DNA from: a virus
Length of the DNA: 26,012 bases
Reading direction: 5' to 3' (one strand)
IMG/VR virus record: IMGVR_UViG_3300042887_001843
Span: 1-26,012 of that record
Shown here: positions 19,629 through 26,012 of the stretch, in pieces
Layout: each line of letters starts with the position of its first letter
Position numbering within the stretch: the stretch's first letter is position 1
Translations under genes and position numbers: made by a program
Notes under the pieces: model-generated
Databases searched by the model: none
Told to the model about the DNA's origin: nothing
The model's input: the letters and a program-made list of their open reading frames with translations, nothing else

Positions 19629-20119
19629 GCGCACCCATAAAAATAGTATATAACATTTTAAGCAATGCGTCAGACCTTACGGCGTTGGTTTCCACTCGCT
19701 TAAATCCTTTGCGGATTCCGCAAGAGTCTGCATTTCCTGCAATCGCTTATAATTTAGTTAGCGTAATTGCAAGCCCTACCAACACAAGCCACTCACGCAC
19801 AGACTTTGCAAGGGTGCAAGTTAGTAGTTTTGGCACTACGTTTGCCGATGCGATGGACACAGCCGCGCAGGTTCGGGCCGCGTTTGAAGCTGCTACCTTT
19901 CCAGATACTTTTAATGGGGTATACTGCCAGGCGATTGAGTTCGATGGCGAGGTGCATTTGGTTGAAGATGAGGCAGGATTTGCAGGAATTTATCACGTTG
20001 CTCAGGACTTTATTATAAATTACATTTATGCCGCGCCAGTGCCATCTGGTGCTAGTTATTTGTTGCTCGAAGATGGCGCTTATTTATTGCAAGAAGATAG
20101 TTATAAAATAGAATTGTAA
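19625..20119 (+). CDS. tail completion protein (DUF3168-like)
   Basis: A 164-aa protein. Residues 1-125 resemble DUF3168 tail terminator/completion proteins: IKIVYNILSNASDLTALVST, RLNPLRIPQESAFPAIAYNL, then RTDFARVQVSSFGTTFADAM and the long helix AAQVRAAFEAATF, closing with AGFAGIYHVAQDFIINY. Residues 138-164 are an added tail with a repeated unit (SYLLLEDGAYLLQEDSYKIEL), a short repeat seen on various phage structural proteins. The usual place of this gene is before the major tail protein; here it follows the chaperones. It caps the tail tube at the head-proximal end in related phages. Its start overlaps the GT stop by 4 bases. Confidence 0.78.
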   Translation: MSAPIKIVYNILSNASDLTALVSTRLNPLRIPQESAFPAIAYNLVSVIASPTNTSHSRTDFARVQVSSFGTTFADAMDTAAQVRAAFEAATFPDTFNGVYCQAIEFDGEVHLVEDEAGFAGIYHVAQDFIINYIYAAPVPSGASYLLLEDGAYLLQEDSYKIEL

Positions 20120-20121
20120 GC

Positions 20122-22113
20122 ATGGCAAGGTCGTTAAATATAGTAATTGGCGCAAACATTGAAAAGCTCAGACAGGGCTTTAATGATGCGATATCAGTAA
20201 TTAAAAAGGCGGGTGGTGAAATGTCTGCCGATGTTGCTAAGAGTGCAAAGAGCATTGAGGAAAAGCTAGCAAGCATAGCCACCCGTAACCCAACGATGGG
20301 AACTGTTAGGCAGTTGACTCAGTTGGCGATGGAAGCCCGGGCATTGGGTCCAGAGTTTGGCAAAGTTGCAGATCAGTTTATTCGTGAAGCGGGTAGAATA
20401 AAAGACAGCATAGGAGACGCACGTGCTGAGGTTGCATATTTCGCAAGTGATACACGCAGAATTGATGCGGTGTTAGGTGGAGTGCAAGCAGTGACTGGAG
20501 CCTTTGGAGCCTTGCAAGGTATTACTGCTTTGCTAGGTGCAGAAAACGAGGACATGCAAAAGACCATGATGAAACTTCATGCGGCTATGTCTGTAGTAAC
20601 TGGATTGCAGGCCGTCATGAGTGCATTAGAAGCTGAGAGCACTGTGCGAAAAGGGGCCAATGTGGCAATGACAAAACTGCAAAACTACGTGATGGGGCAG
20701 GCAACTGTTGCGGCACGTGCTTACTCTGCCGCATTATTGGCTACAGGAGCGGGCGCGATATTGGTTGCAATTGGGCTTGTTGTTACGGTGTTTCAGAACA
20801 TGTCGAGCGAAATCGACAAAGCAAAAAAACGACTTGAGCAATTTCAAAAAATACAGGAACGATCTTTAACACTTGGCCAAAGGCAAATAAAAGAAGAGGA
20901 AAGAAAAACCGAGTTAGCAATAAGCCAGGCAAAGGCGCAAGGCAAAAGTGAGGGGTATATTTTAAAGTTAAAAGAAGAAAGTTTAAAGCGTCAAAAAGCC
21001 ATGTATATAAAATATGGCAAGGAGGCGCTTGATGCTTTGGCTGTGCAGAGACGCGAGGAGTTGTATTTAGCAACTGGCAACGCGGCGAAGATTACTGAAA
21101 TTAGATTAAAATATGATCAGCTTGAAAACGATTTAAGATATTCAATCAATAACGAGTACAAGGATAAAGTCGTAGCGCTTGACATTGAAAAAAATAATCA
21201 GTTAGCGGAGAATAGAAAGGATGATTTAAAGGATGCTAAAAACAATGCGGCAGAATTAGCAAAACTAGAGGCGCAGGTATTTGGCCAAAAGAATACAGGC
21301 AAGGCAATAACAAATCCAATTGAGGATCAGATAAAGCCTGAAAAAATGGAGGATGTTATTAACTCTATGGAAATGGCCGCGCCTGCTGTTAAAGCTTTGA
21401 ATGATGAGCTTGTTGGCATGGGTGGAACTGAAGGTGGCCCTGCAATGGTTGCGACCTCTGTGGGTGAATTATCTGCAGAACTGCAAGCCATGGCCGACAC
21501 TAGTTCGGTAAGTTACAAAATACACGCAGCCGCTGCTGAGGAGGCTACAAGGAAAACGCAGGAATATGCGGACAGTTTTAAAGAAGCGATGTCTGGAGTT
21601 AACCAAGCATTTAACAACATGACTGCCCAGGGCCTCGAAGATTTCGGGGTATTGTTGGGTGATATTATGACGGGCCAAATTGGAAGCTTTGAAACCTTTG
21701 GGCAAAAGTTATTAAAGGCGGTTGCGGGTTTTATGAAATCCTTTGGGCAAGCATTGATTGCCACGGCCACAGCGTCGAAGGCTTTTAAGGAGTTATTGAT
21801 TTCCAACCCTGTGCTCGCAGCTGCGGCGGGTGTTGCCTTGGTTGCGGGTTCTGCAGTGATCACCAACATGCTGAACAAAGGGCCAGAGATGACAGCCTTT
21901 GCCGAGGGGGGAATTGTGAGCGGGCCAACATTGGGATTGGTGGGGGAATATCCCGGGGCAAGTTCTAACCCTGAAGTAATTGCACCACTTGACAAATTGA
22001 AAGGAATGCTAAACACAAACGAGCAAAGCGGCTACGTTGCAAGCACCACAATACAGGGGCGCGATTTGGCGATAGTATTGGAACGATATAACAAAGACAG
22101 AAATAGGGGATAA
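20122..22113 (+). CDS. tail tape measure protein
   Basis: A 663-aa protein, long and mostly helical. N-terminal: NIVIGANIEKLRQGFNDAIS. A hydrophobic segment at about 203-225 (AALLATGAGAILVAIGLVVT) may help DNA entry through the inner membrane. Residues ~230-390 are a Lys/Glu-rich coiled coil. The C-terminal end has FAEGGIVSGPTLGLVGEYPG and NPEVIAPLDKLKGML, which are distinctive for tape measures. Tape measure length sets tail length; at ~0.15 nm per residue, 663 aa suggests a tail near 100 nm, as an estimate only. The coiled-coil stretch (20800-21350) is richer in A and T than the ends. The stop overlaps the next ATG by one base. Confidence 0.92.
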   Translation: MARSLNIVIGANIEKLRQGFNDAISVIKKAGGEMSADVAKSAKSIEEKLASIATRNPTMGTVRQLTQLAMEARALGPEFGKVADQFIREAGRIKDSIGDARAEVAYFASDTRRIDAVLGGVQAVTGAFGALQGITALLGAENEDMQKTMMKLHAAMSVVTGLQAVMSALEAESTVRKGANVAMTKLQNYVMGQATVAARAYSAALLATGAGAILVAIGLVVTVFQNMSSEIDKAKKRLEQFQKIQERSLTLGQRQIKEEERKTELAISQAKAQGKSEGYILKLKEESLKRQKAMYIKYGKEALDALAVQRREELYLATGNAAKITEIRLKYDQLENDLRYSINNEYKDKVVALDIEKNNQLAENRKDDLKDAKNNAAELAKLEAQVFGQKNTGKAITNPIEDQIKPEKMEDVINSMEMAAPAVKALNDELVGMGGTEGGPAMVATSVGELSAELQAMADTSSVSYKIHAAAAEEATRKTQEYADSFKEAMSGVNQAFNNMTAQGLEDFGVLLGDIMTGQIGSFETFGQKLLKAVAGFMKSFGQALIATATASKAFKELLISNPVLAAAAGVALVAGSAVITNMLNKGPEMTAFAEGGIVSGPTLGLVGEYPGASSNPEVIAPLDKLKGMLNTNEQSGYVASTTIQGRDLAIVLERYNKDRNRG

Positions 22114-24494
22114 TGGCACGCATTTACTACGGCTCATTCAAGAGCATTCAAGACATTGATTACAGAGTTGAGTTGTGGGATGCGCCAAGCGGTAGCACCA
22201 CCTCGGGCACCGAGTTAAAACTTGCGGGCGAGGGCTTTGTAATTGATCGCGAAGGCGAAGGCACTGCAACCTATGAAGAATTTTTAAGGCCATCACGATG
22301 CTCAACGGAGTGGGTGATGCCAAACAATACTGTACTGGCTGACTTTATTTCAATAAGCACAGAGGCTGAAAACAATTGGGCAATGATTGTGTATCGCGAG
22401 GATGCGCCTATTTGGATTGGTAGAGTTATTGCCGATCAGATGACGCGCTTACGTGAGCCCATCCAAGCAAAGCCACGGATTAAACTTGCGGCTGTCGACG
22501 GATTGGAATTGTTAAAAGGTTTTCGTGTTAGTGATCTGTGGTTTACGGATGGCATAATTACAGGCTCCTATCTTTTCCGCAAGTGCCTGGAAGAAATTGA
22601 ACTAAACGAATACTGGGCAGTTTTAGGAATACAAACAAATTACTTTTACGATGCCTCCTTAATGTATGCCAGTGCGGCCGCATTAAAAGGGATTCACTTA
22701 TTAAGCTTCAACCTTAACGCGTTTGTGAAAAACTTTGACCCCATGAAGGATGTGCGGGCCATTGATGTAGACGCGGGTTATTATGCCGACAGCAACATGC
22801 TTACCTGCACCGAGGCAATGGAGCAGATTTGCGCAGCCCTGCAAGTTAGGTTTATTCATGAGATGGCAGGTTATTGGATGGTGCCAGTAAACGGTTATTT
22901 TAATACGACGCTTGCCTATCGCCGTTACTCCTATACACTCGGCTACCAAGGCACGGGAACCTATACCCACAGGCAGACATTGGCAAGCCCACGCCCACAA
23001 TGGGAAGCCAAGCCATCGCTTTACTATCAGCCCGCTGCTAAGTTGATTAGATTAGATACTCAGCGCAGGCTTGTAGGTAGCGCTTACCGAACATATGCGA
23101 ACATTTCGGACACTGCGTATACTGCCGATTTTACAGACATACCTACAGGCAGCACGCCTGACGATGCGCCTATTAAGGTTAAGATAGTAACAAAGTTTGG
23201 CAGAGGATACCCTGCAGGAAAAGTAGAAAATAAAACAATTGTCTCATTTTCAATATGGGTAACTGACGGCACTACAAATTTATATTTACAGCCAGATGGA
23301 TATTGGGCGAGTACAAACCAAACCTATAATGAAGAGTTGGACACACGCGGGCAACGCACTACGTGGAATACTTTTTCCATCGAAAGGCAATGCACAAGTG
23401 CCCCTGCTAATTACGACCGTATTTATGTAAATATTTTATATGTTTATTCGGTTGTTAAAACTTATTCAAAAAGCAAGGGATGGCAAGTTGCAGCTGCTGC
23501 TATTAAACCCTACTGGGCATCTGTACAAGTTGCTTTTGCCGATAGTTCATCTTACCAAAACCCCGATTTTGTTTTTGATATTGAGGAAGTATTTAGCCCA
23601 AGCACAGCCTCGGCGTTAAACAGTACCGAGATTAATTTGGATATTGCCCATTACTCGAGCGATTCAAAATATGCAATTGGCAATATACTGGCCTACAATG
23701 GCACTACCAATGTAGTGGCCGATGATTGGTTTGGCGGTTGGGATTCCGTAACCCATGGCACGCTTACTGAAATGATTGGCACAGCCGTAGGTGGTTGCTA
23801 TAAAGATTTTTTGCAGGTGGTTCGTGGGAGTTGGGTAGACAGTGGCACATTAACGGCAATCAAAACTTTGTATTTTGACGGCGGCGCATGGGTGTTGAAT
23901 GGTTGCAGCTTCAAAGCCAAGTCCGAGGCATGGGATGGCGAGTGGTTGTATTTGGCCCCAACTTATTCGGGGCTTACATCAACGGGCGAAGGTTACAAAA
24001 TAGATCCTAGCAAAAACGATGACAAAGTAAATTACGCATTGGAAGCGGTGGCCGATATTAACGGATCAATTACTTTTGTGCCTGATCAGGTTTTGGAGTT
24101 TTTGATTAACGACGCAGAAGGCGCACCAACTTCGCAGCCCACTTTGAATACACGCTGGGAAGTGATGCTCGAATACGTGGATAGTTCAGAGGTTGTAAGG
24201 TGGCACGTGCAGGAACACAACGCCAGCGTAACCTATACAGCGGGCACTCACACAATTACAAACGGCTACGAGCTTATTTTGTGCGATACTTCGGGCGGTG
24301 CGGTTACAGTTGACTTGCCTGATCCAACAATAAGCAAAGGCAAAAAATACTATTTCAAAAAAATCACAACTTCGCACCAGGTCACAATCACGGGCGGAGG
24401 CTACGATATTGACGGCTCAGCTTCTAAAGTTATGACCAACCAATTTGAGGCATGCCAGATAATAAGCAACGGCGTGCAGTGGTGGATTATTTAA
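22113..24494 (+). CDS. large tail tip / hub-like protein
   Basis: A 793-aa protein. The N-terminal part (about 1-130) reads YYGSFKSIQDIDYRVELWDA, then GFVIDREGEGTATYEEFLRP, then NNWAMIVYREDAPIWIGRVI, a pattern recurring in proteins after the tape measure in Bacteroidota siphophages. It may correspond to the distal tail plus hub proteins of other phages. Residues ~130-330 (LAAVDGLELLKGFRVSD, FIHEMAGYWMVPVNGYF) look like a tail-associated domain. The rest is beta-rich, and the last ~70 residues (CDTSGGAVTVDLPDPTISKG) resemble a beta-repeat trimerisation domain of tail fibres. No peptidoglycan hydrolase motif is visible. Its place after the tape measure and its size support a structural tip role. 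Confidence 0.75.
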   Translation: MARIYYGSFKSIQDIDYRVELWDAPSGSTTSGTELKLAGEGFVIDREGEGTATYEEFLRPSRCSTEWVMPNNTVLADFISISTEAENNWAMIVYREDAPIWIGRVIADQMTRLREPIQAKPRIKLAAVDGLELLKGFRVSDLWFTDGIITGSYLFRKCLEEIELNEYWAVLGIQTNYFYDASLMYASAAALKGIHLLSFNLNAFVKNFDPMKDVRAIDVDAGYYADSNMLTCTEAMEQICAALQVRFIHEMAGYWMVPVNGYFNTTLAYRRYSYTLGYQGTGTYTHRQTLASPRPQWEAKPSLYYQPAAKLIRLDTQRRLVGSAYRTYANISDTAYTADFTDIPTGSTPDDAPIKVKIVTKFGRGYPAGKVENKTIVSFSIWVTDGTTNLYLQPDGYWASTNQTYNEELDTRGQRTTWNTFSIERQCTSAPANYDRIYVNILYVYSVVKTYSKSKGWQVAAAAIKPYWASVQVAFADSSSYQNPDFVFDIEEVFSPSTASALNSTEINLDIAHYSSDSKYAIGNILAYNGTTNVVADDWFGGWDSVTHGTLTEMIGTAVGGCYKDFLQVVRGSWVDSGTLTAIKTLYFDGGAWVLNGCSFKAKSEAWDGEWLYLAPTYSGLTSTGEGYKIDPSKNDDKVNYALEAVADINGSITFVPDQVLEFLINDAEGAPTSQPTLNTRWEVMLEYVDSSEVVRWHVQEHNASVTYTAGTHTITNGYELILCDTSGGAVTVDLPDPTISKGKKYYFKKITTSHQVTITGGGYDIDGSASKVMTNQFEACQIISNGVQWWII

Positions 24495-24532
24495 TTTGTT
24501 AACGAGTAGGCGGTGGGTGTTTTGTAATTTTG
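24492..24532 (+). promoter_or_regulatory. conserved phage promoter element before tail fibre
   Basis: TAATTTGTTAACG (24492-24504), 20 nt, TAATTTTG (24525-24532, a perfect TAnnTTTG), then ATG 24537 after 4 nt. It shares the 13-mer, the 20-nt spacing and the TTGTAATTT core with the element before the portal gene (13534-13573). Confidence 0.6.
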
Positions 24533-24536
24533 GCAT

Positions 24537-25634
24537 ATGCCAGACCAAAAGATTTCGGAACTCGCCGCCATTACGACCATTGACAACGCGGCCGATGTTC
24601 TGCCTATTGTTGATACAAGCGCAACCACCACAAAGAAAGTAACGCCCACGCAGTTAAAGACTAGCCTGGCGTTGAACAATGTAGACAACACAAGCGATGC
24701 CAACAAGCCGATAAGTTCAGCCACACAAACGGCATTGGATGCAAAACAAGCAACCCTTGTAAGCGGTACCAATATCAAGACCGTAAACAACACAAGTCTG
24801 TTAGGAAGCGGTAACATTTCCATTAGTTCGGCAGTTGCTTGGGGTGGGGTTACTGGCACTTTGTCAAATCAAACAGATTTACAAACGGCATTGGATGGCA
24901 AGGTTGATGAGAACACCGCAATTACAGGAGCAACCAAAACAAAAATCACCTACGATGCAAAAGGTTTGGTAACTGCTGGAGCAGATGCAACCACAGCAGA
25001 CATTGCAGATTCAACAAATAAACGCTATGTAACGGATGCCAATTTAACCGTCATCCAAAACACAAGCGGAACAAATACGGGCGACAATGCCGTGAACAGT
25101 TTGTATTCGGGTTTGGCAACAAGCAAACAGGATACTTTGGTATCTGGTACAAACATTAAAACCATCAACAGCACTTCGCTTTTGGGTAGTGGTAATATCA
25201 GCGTAGCACCAGCAACAGGGATTGATGCAACTGCAATCGCTGACGGTACAGTTACAAGCACAGAATTTCAATACATCAATTCGCTAACAAGCAATGCACA
25301 AACGCAGATTGATGCAAAGACAAACAAACTGATCACCACCAACAGACAAACCGCATCTTATACTTTGGTTTTGAGTGATGCTGACAAATTGGTTGAGATG
25401 AATGTGGGCAGTGCAAACAATCTTACAGTTCCTTTGAATAGTTCAGTTGCGTTCAGCACAGGCACACAGATTCTTTTGGCACAATACGGAGCAGGTCAAA
25501 CAACGGTTGTGGCCACAAGTGGCGTAACTATCCGCAGCAACGGGGCAAAGTTGAAATTAAACGCCCAGTATAGCGGTGCAACTTTGGTGAAGATTGCTGA
25601 AAATGAGTGGTATTTATTTGGAGATATAGCATAA
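24537..25634 (+). CDS. repeat-containing tail fibre protein
   Basis: A 365-aa fibre protein. It starts MPDQKISELAAITTIDNAAD followed by VLPIVDTSATTTKKVTPTQL, a common fibre attachment region. Residues 71-95 and 198-222 are near-identical 25-residue units (SGTNIKT, then SLLGSGNIS; 22 of 25 identical). Ser/Thr/Asn/Ala-rich spacers between them fit an extended trimeric shaft. Residues ~262-365 (LITTNRQTASYTLVLSDADK, LAQYGAGQTTVVATSGVTIR, KIAENEWYLFGDIA) form a beta-rich C-terminal head, probably trimerising or receptor-contacting. It is under the conserved element at 24492. The stop overlaps the next ATG (TAATG). Confidence 0.82.
   Translation: MPDQKISELAAITTIDNAADVLPIVDTSATTTKKVTPTQLKTSLALNNVDNTSDANKPISSATQTALDAKQATLVSGTNIKTVNNTSLLGSGNISISSAVAWGGVTGTLSNQTDLQTALDGKVDENTAITGATKTKITYDAKGLVTAGADATTADIADSTNKRYVTDANLTVIQNTSGTNTGDNAVNSLYSGLATSKQDTLVSGTNIKTINSTSLLGSGNISVAPATGIDATAIADGTVTSTEFQYINSLTSNAQTQIDAKTNKLITTNRQTASYTLVLSDADKLVEMNVGSANNLTVPLNSSVAFSTGTQILLAQYGAGQTTVVATSGVTIRSNGAKLKLNAQYSGATLVKIAENEWYLFGDIA
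24747..25202 (+). repeat. two 75-bp fibre repeat units
   Basis: Units at 24747-24821 and 25128-25202 code for almost the same 25 residues (QxTLVSGTNIKT ... LLGSGNIS), but many third codon positions differ. The repeat is therefore kept by selection on protein rather than being a recent duplication. Confidence 0.8.
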
Positions 25635-26012
25635 TGATTTTAGCAAGTCACGGAATTATAGCAAGTTCAATCTTGCAAGTTGACCCCGATTGGTTGGCAT
25701 ACTATAACCGAGTTATTGCGGCGGGTGGTTCACTTACTACAACCGAGCAAAACGCCACAAAAACTTTGGTAGCCGATTTGAAAAGTGCGGGGATTTGGTC
25801 TGCAATGAAAGCGATTTATCCAATGGTGGGGGCAAGTGCGGCAGCGTGTGCGCAGAACTTGAAGAGCAGTTCATTTACGGGTACTTTTTCAAGCGGTTGG
25901 ACTTTTGCGAGTACGGGGGTAACGCCTAACGGTACGAGTGCTTTTATGAATACGGGTTTTAACCCTTCAATTAATTCTACATATAATAATACACATTTTT
26001 CGCTTTATTCAA
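25634..26012 (+). CDS. receptor-binding/tail protein (3' truncated)
   Basis: The gene starts at ATG 25634, overlapping the fibre stop by one base, and runs off the window after 126 codons. The N-terminus is MILASHGIIASSILQVDPDW, then LAYYNRVIAAGGSLTTTEQN, and KTLVADLKSAGIWSAMKAIY, followed by PMVGASAAACAQNLKSS and a Gly/Ser/Thr-rich beta-type stretch ending HFSLYS. This head sequence is a recurring start of Bacteroidota phage tail or receptor-binding proteins, whose remainder is often a lectin-like (LamG-type) beta sandwich; that part is missing here. Placement after the fibre and before the probable lysis genes supports a host-contact role. Confidence 0.75.
   Translation, partial: MILASHGIIASSILQVDPDWLAYYNRVIAAGGSLTTTEQNATKTLVADLKSAGIWSAMKAIYPMVGASAAACAQNLKSSSFTGTFSSGWTFASTGVTPNGTSAFMNTGFNPSINSTYNNTHFSLYS

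Noticed and set aside
1-26012. Right-end and left-end open genes joined as one gene in a 26-kb circular genome
   Set aside because: The frames do match across the junction, but that happens one time in three by chance. The beta-rich receptor-binding sequence would also have to turn abruptly into an Ala/Lys coiled coil.
1-26012. tRNA genes, DnaA boxes (TTATNCACA), insertion sequences, integrase or att sites
   Set aside because: I searched by eye and saw none that I could support; absence outside this window cannot be judged.

Overview
The window is one contiguous piece of a tailed, long-tailed (siphovirus-type, HK97-fold capsid) phage or prophage whose host is most likely a member of the Bacteroidota. 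The host inference rests on several signals. Bacteroidota-type promoter boxes (TAnnTTTG, several with TTTG 19-20 nt upstream) sit just before many start codons. Shine-Dalgarno sequences are almost absent. A-rich leaders are common, TAATG/ATGA stop-start overlaps are pervasive, and the replication protein combines a BT4734-like N domain with a VirE-like P-loop. No integrase, CRISPR array, tRNA or rRNA gene is visible. Both ends cut through genes.

Layout. (1) 1-1716, plus strand: the end of an Ala/Lys-rich coiled-coil gene, a 38-aa basic protein, a holin-like protein, two overlapping spanin-like proteins and an L,D-transpeptidase-like endolysin. (2) 1688-3477, minus strand: a recombination operon of RecE-like PD-(D/E)XK exonuclease, an unrecognised 142-aa protein and a RecT-type annealing protein. 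Its last gene overlaps the endolysin gene tail to tail. (3) 3478-3820: a compact control region with two overlapping divergent promoters, a 58-aa HTH regulator, a candidate ~50-nt structured small RNA ending in a strong terminator, and a consensus promoter for the rightward early operon. (4) 3820-10024: three small membrane proteins, a DnaA-domain-IV protein, a superfamily 2 helicase, a 48-aa HTH protein, an HNH-like protein, several small unknowns and a 721-aa primase/helicase-like protein. (5) 10037-10278: a non-coding stretch with seven copies of a CTGACCACC element in both orientations, including a 12-bp perfect hairpin. It is a candidate replication origin and/or operator for the late genes. 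(6) 10305-26012: VRR-NUC nuclease, HNH nuclease, small and large terminase, portal, prohead protease, major capsid, connectors, major tail protein, tail chaperones G and GT, tail completion protein, tape measure, a large tail-hub-like protein and two tail fibre/receptor-binding proteins.

How it fits together. The control region probably sets the balance between the leftward recombination genes and the rightward replication genes. Replication proteins end at the repeat cluster, beyond which DNA packaging and morphogenesis genes are read as one long coupled unit. That unit has internal promoters, two of which (before portal and before tail fibre) share an unusual element with identical spacing. 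The lysis genes at the left edge would logically follow the tail fibre genes at the right edge if the genome is circularly permuted.

The observations most worth checking are the candidate small RNA, whose loop is antisense to the leader of the next operon and to the start of the primase gene; the CTGACCACC repeat cluster; the recurrent placement of TAnnTTTG boxes 4-8 nt before ATG (near-leaderless mRNAs); and a lambda-type GGGAAAG frameshift site in the tail chaperone gene.
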